64,000 nt of DNA from the NCBI RefSeq assembly GCF_003534205.1, contig NZ_CP011102.1:1-64000 (forward strand), given 5' to 3'. This document shows, one piece after another, positions 49,426 through 58,600 of this stretch. The position numbers were made by a program, and so were the translations under genes. This DNA is from Listeria weihenstephanensis (GTDB taxonomy: Bacteria > Bacillota > Bacilli > Lactobacillales > Listeriaceae). Positions within the stretch are counted from its first letter, which is position 1. The number at the start of each line of letters is the position of its first letter. The notes below the pieces were generated by a model. The model did not search any database. It saw only the letters and a list, made by a program, of their open reading frames with translations, and had not been told where the DNA came from.

Positions 49426-49854
49426 ATGGTAGAAGCAATTAAAAATAATGAGGTTGAAGTACACAAAAATTCGCTAACGTTTGATGATCAAGTGATTAAG
49501 AAAATTACTGGTATTGCTGCAAATGATGTTGACGGGATTCTAGCTTTAGAAGGCGGTTTTATTAGCGGCTTAACGGATAAATTCAAATCTAAAGGCGACA
49601 TTACGAAGGGTATTAATGTAGAAGTTGGCGAAAAACAAGTGGCGATTGATCTTGTTGCTACTGTTGAATATGGCAAAAGTATTCCAGCAATTTTTGAGGC
49701 TGTAGTTGCAAAAATTGAGGGAGCTATTGCACAAATGACTGGCTTACAAGTTGTTGAAGTCAATCTTAATGTGAGCGATGTTAAAACGAAGCGTGAGTTT
49801 GAAAGCGAGATTGCAAGTAAGGCTGAACCAGTTGAAAGTGGTCGTGTGAGCTAA
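49426..49854 (+). CDS. asp23: Asp23/Gls24 family envelope stress response protein
   Basis: A 142-residue abundant-type cytoplasmic protein. It has the family core VIKKITGIAANDVDGILALEGGFISGLTDKF, the middle strand VEVGEKQVAIDLVATVEYGKSIPAIFEAV, and VEVNLNVSDVKT, where Asp23 proteins end their conserved domain. In staphylococci Asp23 forms a membrane-associated layer under control of the general stress sigma factor. Its place after amaP and DUF2273 supports that complex here. GGAGAGGAATG precedes the start. A terminator follows. Confidence 0.93.
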   Translation: MVEAIKNNEVEVHKNSLTFDDQVIKKITGIAANDVDGILALEGGFISGLTDKFKSKGDITKGINVEVGEKQVAIDLVATVEYGKSIPAIFEAVVAKIEGAIAQMTGLQVVEVNLNVSDVKTKREFESEIASKAEPVESGRVS

Positions 49855-49870
49855 ATACATGAAGGATACG

Positions 49871-49902
49871 CAGCTCTTCTTGTTGGAGGAGCTGTTTTTT
49901 TG
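49871..49902 (+). terminator. Terminator after asp23
   Basis: CAGCTCTTCT (49871-49880) pairs with GGAGGAGCTG (49885-49894), 10 pairs with two G-U, then TTTTTTT. Confidence 0.9.
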
Positions 49903-49918
49903 TGCAGTGATTTTTGAA

Positions 49919-49934
49919 TATTTCCCGGGAAATA
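49919..49934. promoter_or_regulatory. Noc-binding site (NBS)
   Basis: TATTTCCCGGGAAATA, identical to the site at 9134, between asp23 and the second RpiR gene. Confidence 0.85.
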
Positions 49935-50026
49935 TCGTGTTATTTCTTTCTGGACGGCTAGCTTTTCGTTTTGTAGTATGACATAATAAATTCGTGAAGC
50001 CTTTATATAGAAGGAGTGTATGACGA

Positions 50027-50755
50027 ATGTTTCCTTATGAAGTAGTGAGTAAGTTTACTGAGACAGAGTTGCATTTATACAGATACATAATGGACAATAC
50101 TGAAAAGGTGATGTACATGCGGGTCCGCGAATTGGCGGATGAAACGCATGTGTCAGCGGCTACGATTGTTCGGTTTACGAGAAAACTGGGTTATGACGGT
50201 TTTTCGGAGTTTAAGGTGCAGTTGAAACAGGCATCAAAGGAAAAGGGTAAGAAGAAGACGGCGGACACGATTGAAGTTCTGGAGGAATTTTTTGAGCGGA
50301 CGTTGCGTCGGGATTATGATGTGAGTTTGGATAAGGCTGTAGATATTATAGATGATGCGCAGTTGGTTGTGTTTGTTGGGATCGGGACATCAGGGATTTT
50401 GGCGGAATATGGATCGCGATTTTTCTCGAATTTGCAGAAGCGGACGTTTTATATTAAAGATCCATTTTATCCGAATGCAGCGCAACAGTTTGATAATGCT
50501 GTGATGGTGATTCTGTCGGTATCGGGTGAGACGCCGCAGGTTATTTTGCAGGCGCAGAACATGAGGGAGTTCGGTAGCAAGATCATTAGTATTACGAATT
50601 CAAGCAAAAATACGTTGGCGGGATTATCGGATATTAATATTCCTTATTATGTGACGCAGGAAATGATTCATGAAACGAATATTACGACGCAAATTCCTGT
50701 GTTGTTCTTGCTGGAAGCGATGGCGAAGAAGACGTATAATAGGCATCAAATATAA
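50027..50755 (+). CDS. RpiR-family regulator of the beta-glucoside locus
   Basis: A 242-residue regulator with helix-turn-helix MYMRVRELADETHVSAATIVRFTRKLGYDGFSEFKVQLK and a SIS domain (AQLVVFVGIGTSGILAEYGSRFFSNL, AVMVILSVSGETPQVILQA) that would sense a phosphosugar. It converges on a ROK kinase, cellobiose-type EIIC and 6-P-beta-glucosidase operon, so cellobiose/beta-glucoside control is inferred; TTTC-GAAA palindromes upstream of the glucosidase are candidate targets. AGAAGGAG precedes the ATG. Confidence 0.88.
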   Translation: MFPYEVVSKFTETELHLYRYIMDNTEKVMYMRVRELADETHVSAATIVRFTRKLGYDGFSEFKVQLKQASKEKGKKKTADTIEVLEEFFERTLRRDYDVSLDKAVDIIDDAQLVVFVGIGTSGILAEYGSRFFSNLQKRTFYIKDPFYPNAAQQFDNAVMVILSVSGETPQVILQAQNMREFGSKIISITNSSKNTLAGLSDINIPYYVTQEMIHETNITTQIPVLFLLEAMAKKTYNRHQI

Positions 50756-50799
50756 AATAAGGCGGAAAACTCCAAACTAGGAGTTTTCCGCCTTATTTT
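50754..50799. terminator. Bidirectional terminator (RpiR / ROK kinase)
   Basis: Bases 50754-50773 are perfectly complementary to 50780-50799, a 20-bp stem with a 6-base loop and A/T tracts on both ends. Confidence 0.93.
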
Positions 50800-51677
50800 T
50801 AGATTTCAGTCAGTAGTAAATGATGATATACCGCGCCGAGCAAGCCTGCTTGGTTTTTGTGTGAGACGAGTTCAAGTTTGGTGTCACGTAGACCGAAGAA
50901 TTCCATGTGATGTTTGAGCTCATCTAGGAATGTTGGTCGATCGGTGATGCCGCCGCCGATGAAGATGTGGCTTGGGTCAAAGCAGTAAATCAGATTGTAT
51001 AGGCCAGTGCAAAGCCCTGTGTAGAAGTCGTGAATCAGTTTCCCAGCAATAGGGTCATGATTGTCGTAGGCTGCGAATATTTCTTCACCTGTGACCTCGT
51101 TCAGGCTTTTACCTGTATGTGCCGCGTATTGACGACGCAAAACGAGCATGGTTGTGGTTTGATTCATCGTATAGGAACCAGGCTCGTAGCTGCCAGGTCG
51201 GTCGCTAAATAGGTAACCGAACTCGCCAGCGCGGAATCTGGAGCCGCTGTAAAGCTTGCCATCAATGAAAATACCACCGCCGATGCCAGTTCCGATTGTC
51301 ATACATAAAAAGTTATCTAAGTCTTGCGCACCGCCAACCCATTTTTCGCATAGGGCGACACAATTGGCGTCATTTTCAACGGTGACGGGAAGACCTGTTT
51401 TTTCTTCTAAATATTCACGGATGGGAAAATTATCAAAGGCACGAATCGCGCCACCCATCGTGATGAAACCGGTTTTTGGATTGATGTAGCCGGGCGCGCT
51501 GATTGCAACGCCCGCCACATCATGTTTTTTTGTATACTCTGAAATCCCTGCTAATATCAGTTCACCGTCAAAATCAGGGGTTGTCATTTTTTCGTGTTGG
51601 AGAATATCGCCTTCACTCGAAACAAGTCCCATTTTTAAGGTTGTTCCGCCGATATCAAATGCCGCAATGGTTTCCAA
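50799..51677 (-). CDS. ROK-family sugar kinase (beta-glucoside kinase candidate)
   Basis: It phosphorylates a sugar with ATP. The protein has the ATP-binding AAFDIGGTTLKMGLVSS, ENDANCVALCEKWVGGA and TIGTGIGGGIFIDGKL with Gly-rich loop and catalytic Asp (NDAN). The usual ROK zinc motif CXCGXXGCXE is absent; the corresponding region reads GEFGYLFSDRPGSYEPGSY, a trait of some ROK glycoside kinases. A TTG at 51686 directly abuts AGGAG, so the next in-frame TTG (51677) with 9-base spacing is preferred. It follows the EIIC gene at 12 bases. It may act on cellobiose or glucose released in the same pathway. Confidence 0.88.
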   Translation of the reverse strand: METIAAFDIGGTTLKMGLVSSEGDILQHEKMTTPDFDGELILAGISEYTKKHDVAGVAISAPGYINPKTGFITMGGAIRAFDNFPIREYLEEKTGLPVTVENDANCVALCEKWVGGAQDLDNFLCMTIGTGIGGGIFIDGKLYSGSRFRAGEFGYLFSDRPGSYEPGSYTMNQTTTMLVLRRQYAAHTGKSLNEVTGEEIFAAYDNHDPIAGKLIHDFYTGLCTGLYNLIYCFDPSHIFIGGGITDRPTFLDELKHHMEFFGLRDTKLELVSHKNQAGLLGAVYHHLLLTEI

Positions 51678-51689
51678 TTTTTTCAACTC

Positions 51690-53051
51690 CTATTTTTCTG
51701 TAGCTGCTGCAGATTCCGTCGCGTTTGCGTCCATTTGCGCGTCACTTGCTGCTACTTTATTGGATACGAGAACGAACGGTAGGTAACAGATGGTCGCGAC
51801 GGCCAAACATAGCAGACCTACGAGTAATGCGAGCCAATTTCCTCCGGTACCAAGGAACGGAATCAGCGGTCCTGGAGTTGTCCAAGGCACTTGATACGCT
51901 ACTGGCGGGATAATTTTGAAGTGAATGAAGAAATAACCGATTAACGTATTGATCGCTGGTACAAAGATGAACGGAATAACCATGATCGGATTCAGCACGA
52001 TTGGCAGACCGAAGATAACCGGTTCATTGATGTTGAAAAGCCCTGGCGCGATCGATAGTTTGGCGATATCACGATGATCCGCACGTTTGGAAGCAAGGAA
52101 AATCGCGATCAAAAGACCGAGCGTCATCCCAGAACCACCGTAGTTTGCAAAAGCGTCATTTAGACCTGCCCAAGTTGTTGGGTAAGGCGCGCCCCATGAA
52201 GAACCGTGCGCTGCAACGTAGTTTAAGTTTGCCAAGTTAGGCTCTGTGAAAATGGTATCGCGGATTGCAGCGATCGTGTTCGGACCGTGAATCCCGAGAA
52301 CCCATAGTAAGTTGGAAATAAAGCCAAGTAATAGGACAGAATAAATATTCGTACCCATATCTTTTAGCGGCGATTGAATAACCGTATAAACGAGGTCATG
52401 CAAGCCTTCTGGAGCAATTAAAGTGATCAAATAGTTCAAAACGGAGAACAAGATCATCACAAGAATAACTGGAATTAGAACTTTAAAAGAACGAGAAACT
52501 GCTGGTGGCACTTGGGCTGGCATTTTGATGGTCAGTCTCGGCGCACGTGCAAGACGGCTGAAAACTTCCCCAGTAATAATACCAACGATAAGCGCTACGA
52601 ACAGACCTTGCGCTCCTAGGAATTTTGTAGTCATGAAAGCTTGGTTATCGATAACAACATAAGGCGTGTAAATAATGAAGAATGAGCCCACAGCTGTCAA
52701 ACCACATAGAAGATCATCCTGTTGGAAGAAGATGGCAAGATTCCGTGCTACTAAAAAGGTGATAAGTATGGCCATAATATTGGTGGAACCCTGCAAAACT
52801 GGCGCGAAAATAGCCTGCGCATCTGCTAAGTTTGGAAAAATCTTACCTAAGAATAGTATTTTGGCGATAAAGCCATCTGGACTAAGCACCGCGAAGTTGA
52901 TTAAAAGAATAATCGAACCTGCCATGATTAAAGGGAAAACTAAAATAAATGCATCACGAATGGCAGCAATATGCCGCTGTGAATTCAATTTGTTGGCAAT
53001 AGGTACTAACGCTCTTTCCATACCATGTTCGAACTTTGTCATTAAACTCAT
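51690..53051 (-). CDS. PTS EIIC, lactose/cellobiose family
   Basis: The membrane domain of a cellobiose-type phosphotransferase permease. The 453-residue protein has ten or so helices, beginning MSLMTKFEHGMERALVPIANKLNSQRHIAAIRDAFILVFPLIMAGS. It carries the family motifs GIHGPNTIAAIRD and LFNINEPVIFGLPIVLNP, which contacts the sugar. EIIA and EIIB are not encoded nearby and must come from elsewhere. The frame continues upstream to 53153 through the structured 139-nt element, but GGGAGG with proper spacing marks 53051. That Shine-Dalgarno lies at the end of the element, so its folding could affect translation. Confidence 0.93.
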   Translation of the reverse strand: MSLMTKFEHGMERALVPIANKLNSQRHIAAIRDAFILVFPLIMAGSIILLINFAVLSPDGFIAKILFLGKIFPNLADAQAIFAPVLQGSTNIMAILITFLVARNLAIFFQQDDLLCGLTAVGSFFIIYTPYVVIDNQAFMTTKFLGAQGLFVALIVGIITGEVFSRLARAPRLTIKMPAQVPPAVSRSFKVLIPVILVMILFSVLNYLITLIAPEGLHDLVYTVIQSPLKDMGTNIYSVLLLGFISNLLWVLGIHGPNTIAAIRDTIFTEPNLANLNYVAAHGSSWGAPYPTTWAGLNDAFANYGGSGMTLGLLIAIFLASKRADHRDIAKLSIAPGLFNINEPVIFGLPIVLNPIMVIPFIFVPAINTLIGYFFIHFKIIPPVAYQVPWTTPGPLIPFLGTGGNWLALLVGLLCLAVATICYLPFVLVSNKVAASDAQMDANATESAAATEK

Positions 53052-53059
53052 TTGAAAAC

Positions 53060-53198
53060 CTCCCAATTTGAAAAGCTGAAGAAGCCCGTTAGACCCGAAA
53101 AAAATTGTTAGGGGGCGCAGTAAAAGTCCTCTTTTGACTTTTGCGAAGGCCACGAAAATTTCGAGGGTCTGGCTTCTGAAGCTGGATCCGAAGGCGCC
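53060..53198 (-). repeat. 139-nt structured element, copy A
   Basis: Read on the minus strand it starts GGCGCCTTCGGATCC and ends TTGGGAG, and matches copy B (55229-55367) at 125 of 139 positions with no gaps (hand alignment). A 12-bp stem can form: GAAGCC and AGACCC near the 5' side with GGGTCT, a 4-base bulge AACG, and GGCTTC near the 3' side. A second hairpin is AAAAGTC/GACTTTT. It ends on the Shine-Dalgarno of the EIIC gene. Confidence 0.8.
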
Positions 53199-53227
53199 TC
53201 ACTCGACGCCCCACATGACACAACCCC

Positions 53228-53242
53228 TTGTTAACGCTTTCT
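53228..53242 (-). promoter_or_regulatory. cre-like site upstream of EIIC
   Basis: TTGTTAACGCTTTCT matches the looser cre consensus WTGNAANCGNWNNCW with one mismatch; about 30 bases before copy A of the structured element. Confidence 0.5.
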
Positions 53243-53311
53243 TTAATTAACTATTAATCAAGTCCACGAAACCCACCATAGATACGTTTCGCAAACTTGA
53301 CTCTCTAACTT

Positions 53312-54787
<1,476 letters not shown>

Positions 54788-54823
54788 TTAGAAAGCGGTG
54801 TTGCGGGCTTTCTGTATGATATT

Positions 54824-54852
54824 AATGTAAACGGTTTCGGGTGAAATGTAAA
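54824..54852 (-). promoter_or_regulatory. bglA promoter with overlapping cre
   Basis: Minus strand TTTACA (54852-54847), 17-base spacer, TACATT (54829-54824). The plus-strand 54826-54839 TGTAAACGGTTTCG matches the cre consensus except the last base and covers the -10. Confidence 0.7.
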
Positions 54853-54895
54853 TATGAATTGGGGAATTGGGTTGATGTTTCAGTGAGTTGGAATA

Positions 54896-54913
54896 TGTTT
54901 CACTTGTGAAACA
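54896..54913. promoter_or_regulatory. Split-parS-like palindrome upstream of bglA
   Basis: TGTTTCACTTGTGAAACA: both parS half-sites are exact but 2 bp (TT) are inserted at the centre. A second shorter dyad TTTCGGGTGAAA lies at 54835-54846. By position they could be RpiR operators. Confidence 0.5.
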
Positions 54914-55228
54914 TGATGTTTTGTTGTGGGTCTTATGAAGCGTCTTGTGCTGAATTAGAGCCTCAATATGCATGAGAGCAAAGCGAGCATGCCATCCATT
55001 AGTTGGGATGGAGCGCTAAACTAAGAAGAAACTATATAAAGGGATGCTAAAAAATCGGATTCGCAGCGGTAAATTAAGCGTTCAGGATCAAAAATCAAGC
55101 GTTTAGGACTAAAACGGTTTTTCAACTATTTTTTGTGATAAAATTGTTGTGGATTTGAAGGGTGGTCGTTTGTTAAATGGGTTTTGGGCGTGAAATTGGG
55201 GCGGGGGATCGTGTTATCTGTCGGGTTT
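54914..55228. other. Non-coding stretch before structured element copy B
   Basis: No supportable gene. It contains small dyads (CCATCC/GGATGG near 54992-55012) and a 19-base direct repeat with a 21-base period, 55071-55089 and 55092-55110, matching at 15 of 19 positions (AAATTAAGCGTTCAGGATC type). Purpose unknown. Confidence 0.4.
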
Positions 55229-55367
55229 GGCGCCTTCGGATCCAGCTTCAACGGCCAGATCCTCGAAATTTTCGGTGCCTCCGAAAAAGTCAAAAGAGGA
55301 CTTTTACTGCGCCCCCTAACAAATTTTTTCGGATCTAACGGGCCGTTTCAGCTTTTCAACTTGGGAG
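55229..55367 (+). repeat. 139-nt structured element, copy B
   Basis: Plus-strand copy of the element at 53060-53198, so the two are inverted repeats 2 kb apart flanking bglA. Compared with copy A, GAA becomes ACG and its partner TTC becomes CGT, and C becomes T while its partner G becomes A. All four stem differences keep base pairing. It stands 11 bases upstream of a strong promoter at 55378. Confidence 0.8.
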
Positions 55368-55377
55368 ACTTTTGCTA

Positions 55378-55406
55378 TTTACAATTCAAACATATGTTCG
55401 TATAAT
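55378..55406 (+). promoter_or_regulatory. Strong sigma-A promoter (P1) upstream of the RHS gene
   Basis: TTTACA (55378-55383), exactly 17 bases, TATAAT (55401-55406). A transcript would carry a 220-base leader to the RHS gene. Confidence 0.7.
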
Positions 55407-55431
55407 GGGTAAGAGGTCGAGAAAGGTGGGG

Positions 55432-55464
55432 ATGCCAATTTGGCACGGTGAGAGCTTGGTATAG
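55432..55464 (+). CDS. Possible 10-residue leader peptide
   Basis: ATG at 55432 after AAAGGTGGGG opens MPIWHGESLV then TAG. The start overlaps the palindrome TGCCAATTTGGCA (55433-55445). Strong Shine-Dalgarno but very short; a leader or chance. Confidence 0.25.
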   Translation: MPIWHGESLV

Positions 55465-55534
55465 CGGGATTGAATAGATTCATAGTTAGAAATGCAAGAA
55501 AAAAATAATTTATTAGAAAAAAACGAAAAAAGCA

Positions 55535-55586
55535 TTGTTTTCCAAGGTTAATTATGTTATTTTGTAGTTTGGTGAAAGCGTTCACC
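55535..55586 (+). promoter_or_regulatory. Second promoter (P2) and cre-like site before the RHS gene
   Basis: TTGTTT (55535-55540), 17-base spacer, TATTTT (55558-55563). Directly after is TGAAAGCGTTCACC (55573-55586), matching the cre consensus at all defined positions but the last, inside the near-palindrome GGTGAAAGCGTTCACC. CcpA bound there would cover the start of transcription. Confidence 0.65.
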
Positions 55587-55632
55587 AAAAAAGAGATGGT
55601 AAGACAAATACAAAAAGCGGAGGAGTTTTTGC

Positions 55633-58600
55633 ATGAAGACGTGGCTGAAAAAAGGGTTATTAGTGTGGTTGGTTTTTGCGTTGGTTGTTTCAACATTGCC
55701 AGCATTTGAACCACGCGCGGAGGAAACAAAGGGGGATGTGGCACCAACACCAAAAACAACGGCGGAAGCGAAGCCAGTGGAAGTGGTCGAGGAACGCACG
55801 GAGAATGAGCTTGTTTTTGATAATCAGAACGGTTCTTTCACGAAACAGATTTTTACGGAACCGGTGAATGTGAAGGAAGATGGCGAGTGGGAGCGGGTTT
55901 CCAATGACTTGGTGACGACGGATGAGGATGTCATTGAGGCGGAACATACAGAGATTCAAGCGCAATTCCTGCCGAAGATGGAAAAAGGAAAATATAGTAC
56001 TTTTGGAGAGGGAAACGAAGCGATTACGTTTGGTTTTGAATCTGCGGAAGGTGAGAAGGAAAAAACGGCTGTGACGGACGTGGAAGCTAGCGTCGGCGGC
56101 AATGAAGCGCGATTTAAAGAGGTGTTACCGAACACGGATTTGCGGAATTTGCATTTTAACACGTCTGTGAAGGAAGACATCGTGGTTAATGAATATAATG
56201 GATTCAATATTTATAATTTCCGATTGGACACGAAATTGAAAGTGGAACAATTGGAAGACGGTTCGATCAGCTTTACGAATCGCAAGGGCGCGGTGGTGTT
56301 TGAATTGCCGAAGCCGGTGATGTCGGATTCGAAAATCGATGAGAAATCGGGCATCGCGGTGAGTTCGGATGCTGTAGAGTTTAAGTTGGAGGCTTTGACG
56401 AGTACGGTTTATTCGCTGCAGATTGTGGCGGATGCGGACTGGTTGAAGGCGGAAGATCGGGAGTACCCGGTGTATATTGATCCGAGTGTGCAGCTGAAGA
56501 AGGTGACGGATGCGCATATTGCGAGCGCTTACCCGACGGCGAATTATTCGGGAAGCAAGCTGTGGGACGCGGGTCAAGGCGAGTATACGATGTCGGTTGG
56601 TCAGTATGATGGCACGACGGGGATTAATTACGCGTATATTAAGCCGGATGTGTCGTCGCTAGCGAAAGCTTCGATTGAATCGGCGACGTTTAAGGCGTAT
56701 GCGAAATGGCATTACTATCCATCGACGCCGAACTTGGTGAAATTGGATGAGGTGAAGAGTGCCTGGACGCCAGGTGCGGTGACGTGGAATACGAAACCGA
56801 CAGCGACGAATATTGCAGAAACGAATGTCGGACGTGGGCAGTGGGCTAGTTTTAACGTGAAAGATACGGTGCAGGCATGGGCGCAGGGCACGCGGGTGAA
56901 CTACGGTTTCATGATGCACACGACGAACACGCAAGGTTTTTGGAAAAAGTTCACGGCAACGGAAACGGGGAAAAATGTACCGTATTTGGAAGTGACATAT
57001 ACGTATGCAAAACCGGAAAAAGCGGTTGCGAAAACGTATTCGAATGGACCGGGAACTGGCACGGGTTACATGGATTTGACGTGGAATGCGGTGCCGGGTG
57101 CAACGGGATACCGACTATTGATTTGGAATGGTTACAATTATGAGCATATCCCAGTTGGGAATGTGACCACTTGGACATCGAAAGGGAAGAAAATATTCCC
57201 GACACAGGCGGAAATGGATGAAGGTGACTTTGAGTTCCATACGGATGGAAAAGGTTCGGAGTTTGCGAATGATCCACGAGAGCTCTACGACAATGGCTAT
57301 CAGGCAGGTAGTACCGCGGATTACCGGAATCGACAGAACTATATCGTACGTGTTTTAGCGACATTCCCGGGTGGGGATAGTCCGACATCAGATGTTACGG
57401 ATGTGTATATGCCGATTGAGACGCCAGCAGCACCGACAGGTAAGGCTTATGCCAACTTGGCGGGTACGAATACAGGCTATGTACAGGTAAACTGGGCACC
57501 TGTTGCGAATGCGGAAGGGTATATCGTGACGATGTTCGACGGGAAAAAGGATGTCGAATTTGATGTTGGAAATAAGACGAGTTGGACGACGCAGAATAAA
57601 GGGCTATGGCCGACAAATGCAGAGATTGCAGCTGGCGGTTGGGCATTGCATACGGATGGAAAGGGTGCGGAATTAGCGCAAGATCCGTCACCTGTGTATA
57701 CCAATTCTGGCGGGACATTAGGTCATTTGAAAACCTACGCTTTCCGAGTGAAGGCCTACACAAAGACTGGCAAACAAGCGATCAGCGCCATTTCTGGAAT
57801 TTACAAGCCGACGATTCCGCTTGTTGGTTCGCAGCAAGGCATGGTGGATTATTGGACATCGATTCCGGTTATTGGCGGCGAAGTCAATGCGACAAACGGG
57901 AATTTCTTGTTCAGCGAGACGGATTTTGAGTTGGAAGGACGTGGGCCGAGCATTAATATTGGCCGAACGTTTAACAGCCAGAATGACCAAGTTGGTTTGT
58001 TCGGAAAAGGTTGGACGAGTACACTGGAAACGCGCGTCGTAGAACAAGCGAATGGCGATGTGATGTTGTATGAATCTGATAATAAAACGCAATTGTTTAT
58101 GAAAACAGGCACGACGTATGAGGCGCCTGCTGGTGTGTATAGCGAACTGACGAAAACGGCGACGGGCTTTTTGATGGTGGAGCAGGATAAATCGGAAGTG
58201 GCGTTTAATGCGGCGGGGCAACTTTTGACGGAGAAGGATCCGAATGGGAATGTGTTGACGTATACCTACGCGAGTGGAAAGTTGACGGGGATCACGGATG
58301 CGTCTGGTCGGAAGGTGAGCGTGACTTACAACGGTGCGCAGATTTCGAAGATTAGCGGACCGGAGAATCGCGATGTGACGTTTACGTATGATGCGCAGAA
58401 ACAATTGACGGCATCGACGACACCGCGTGGGAAGGCGTATCGTTATGGCTACACGGATGGCTTGTTGACGGCGATTTATGATCCGAAACATACGGAAGCG
58501 ACGCCATACCAAACAACGTACGCATACACGGATAAGAAACTGGTGAAGGTGACGGATCCGGTTGGTAAAGCGACGACGCTGAGCTATGCGCCTGAGAAGC

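Noticed and set aside
53060-53198. Structured element as an integron attC site or a T-box
   Set aside because: The GTTAGAC and GTTAGGG motifs occur in the same orientation rather than as inverted core sites, and no T-box AGGGTGG or specifier loop is present.
54896-54913. Calling this palindrome a fifth parS
   Set aside because: Two extra central bases change half-site spacing, which ParB is not expected to tolerate.
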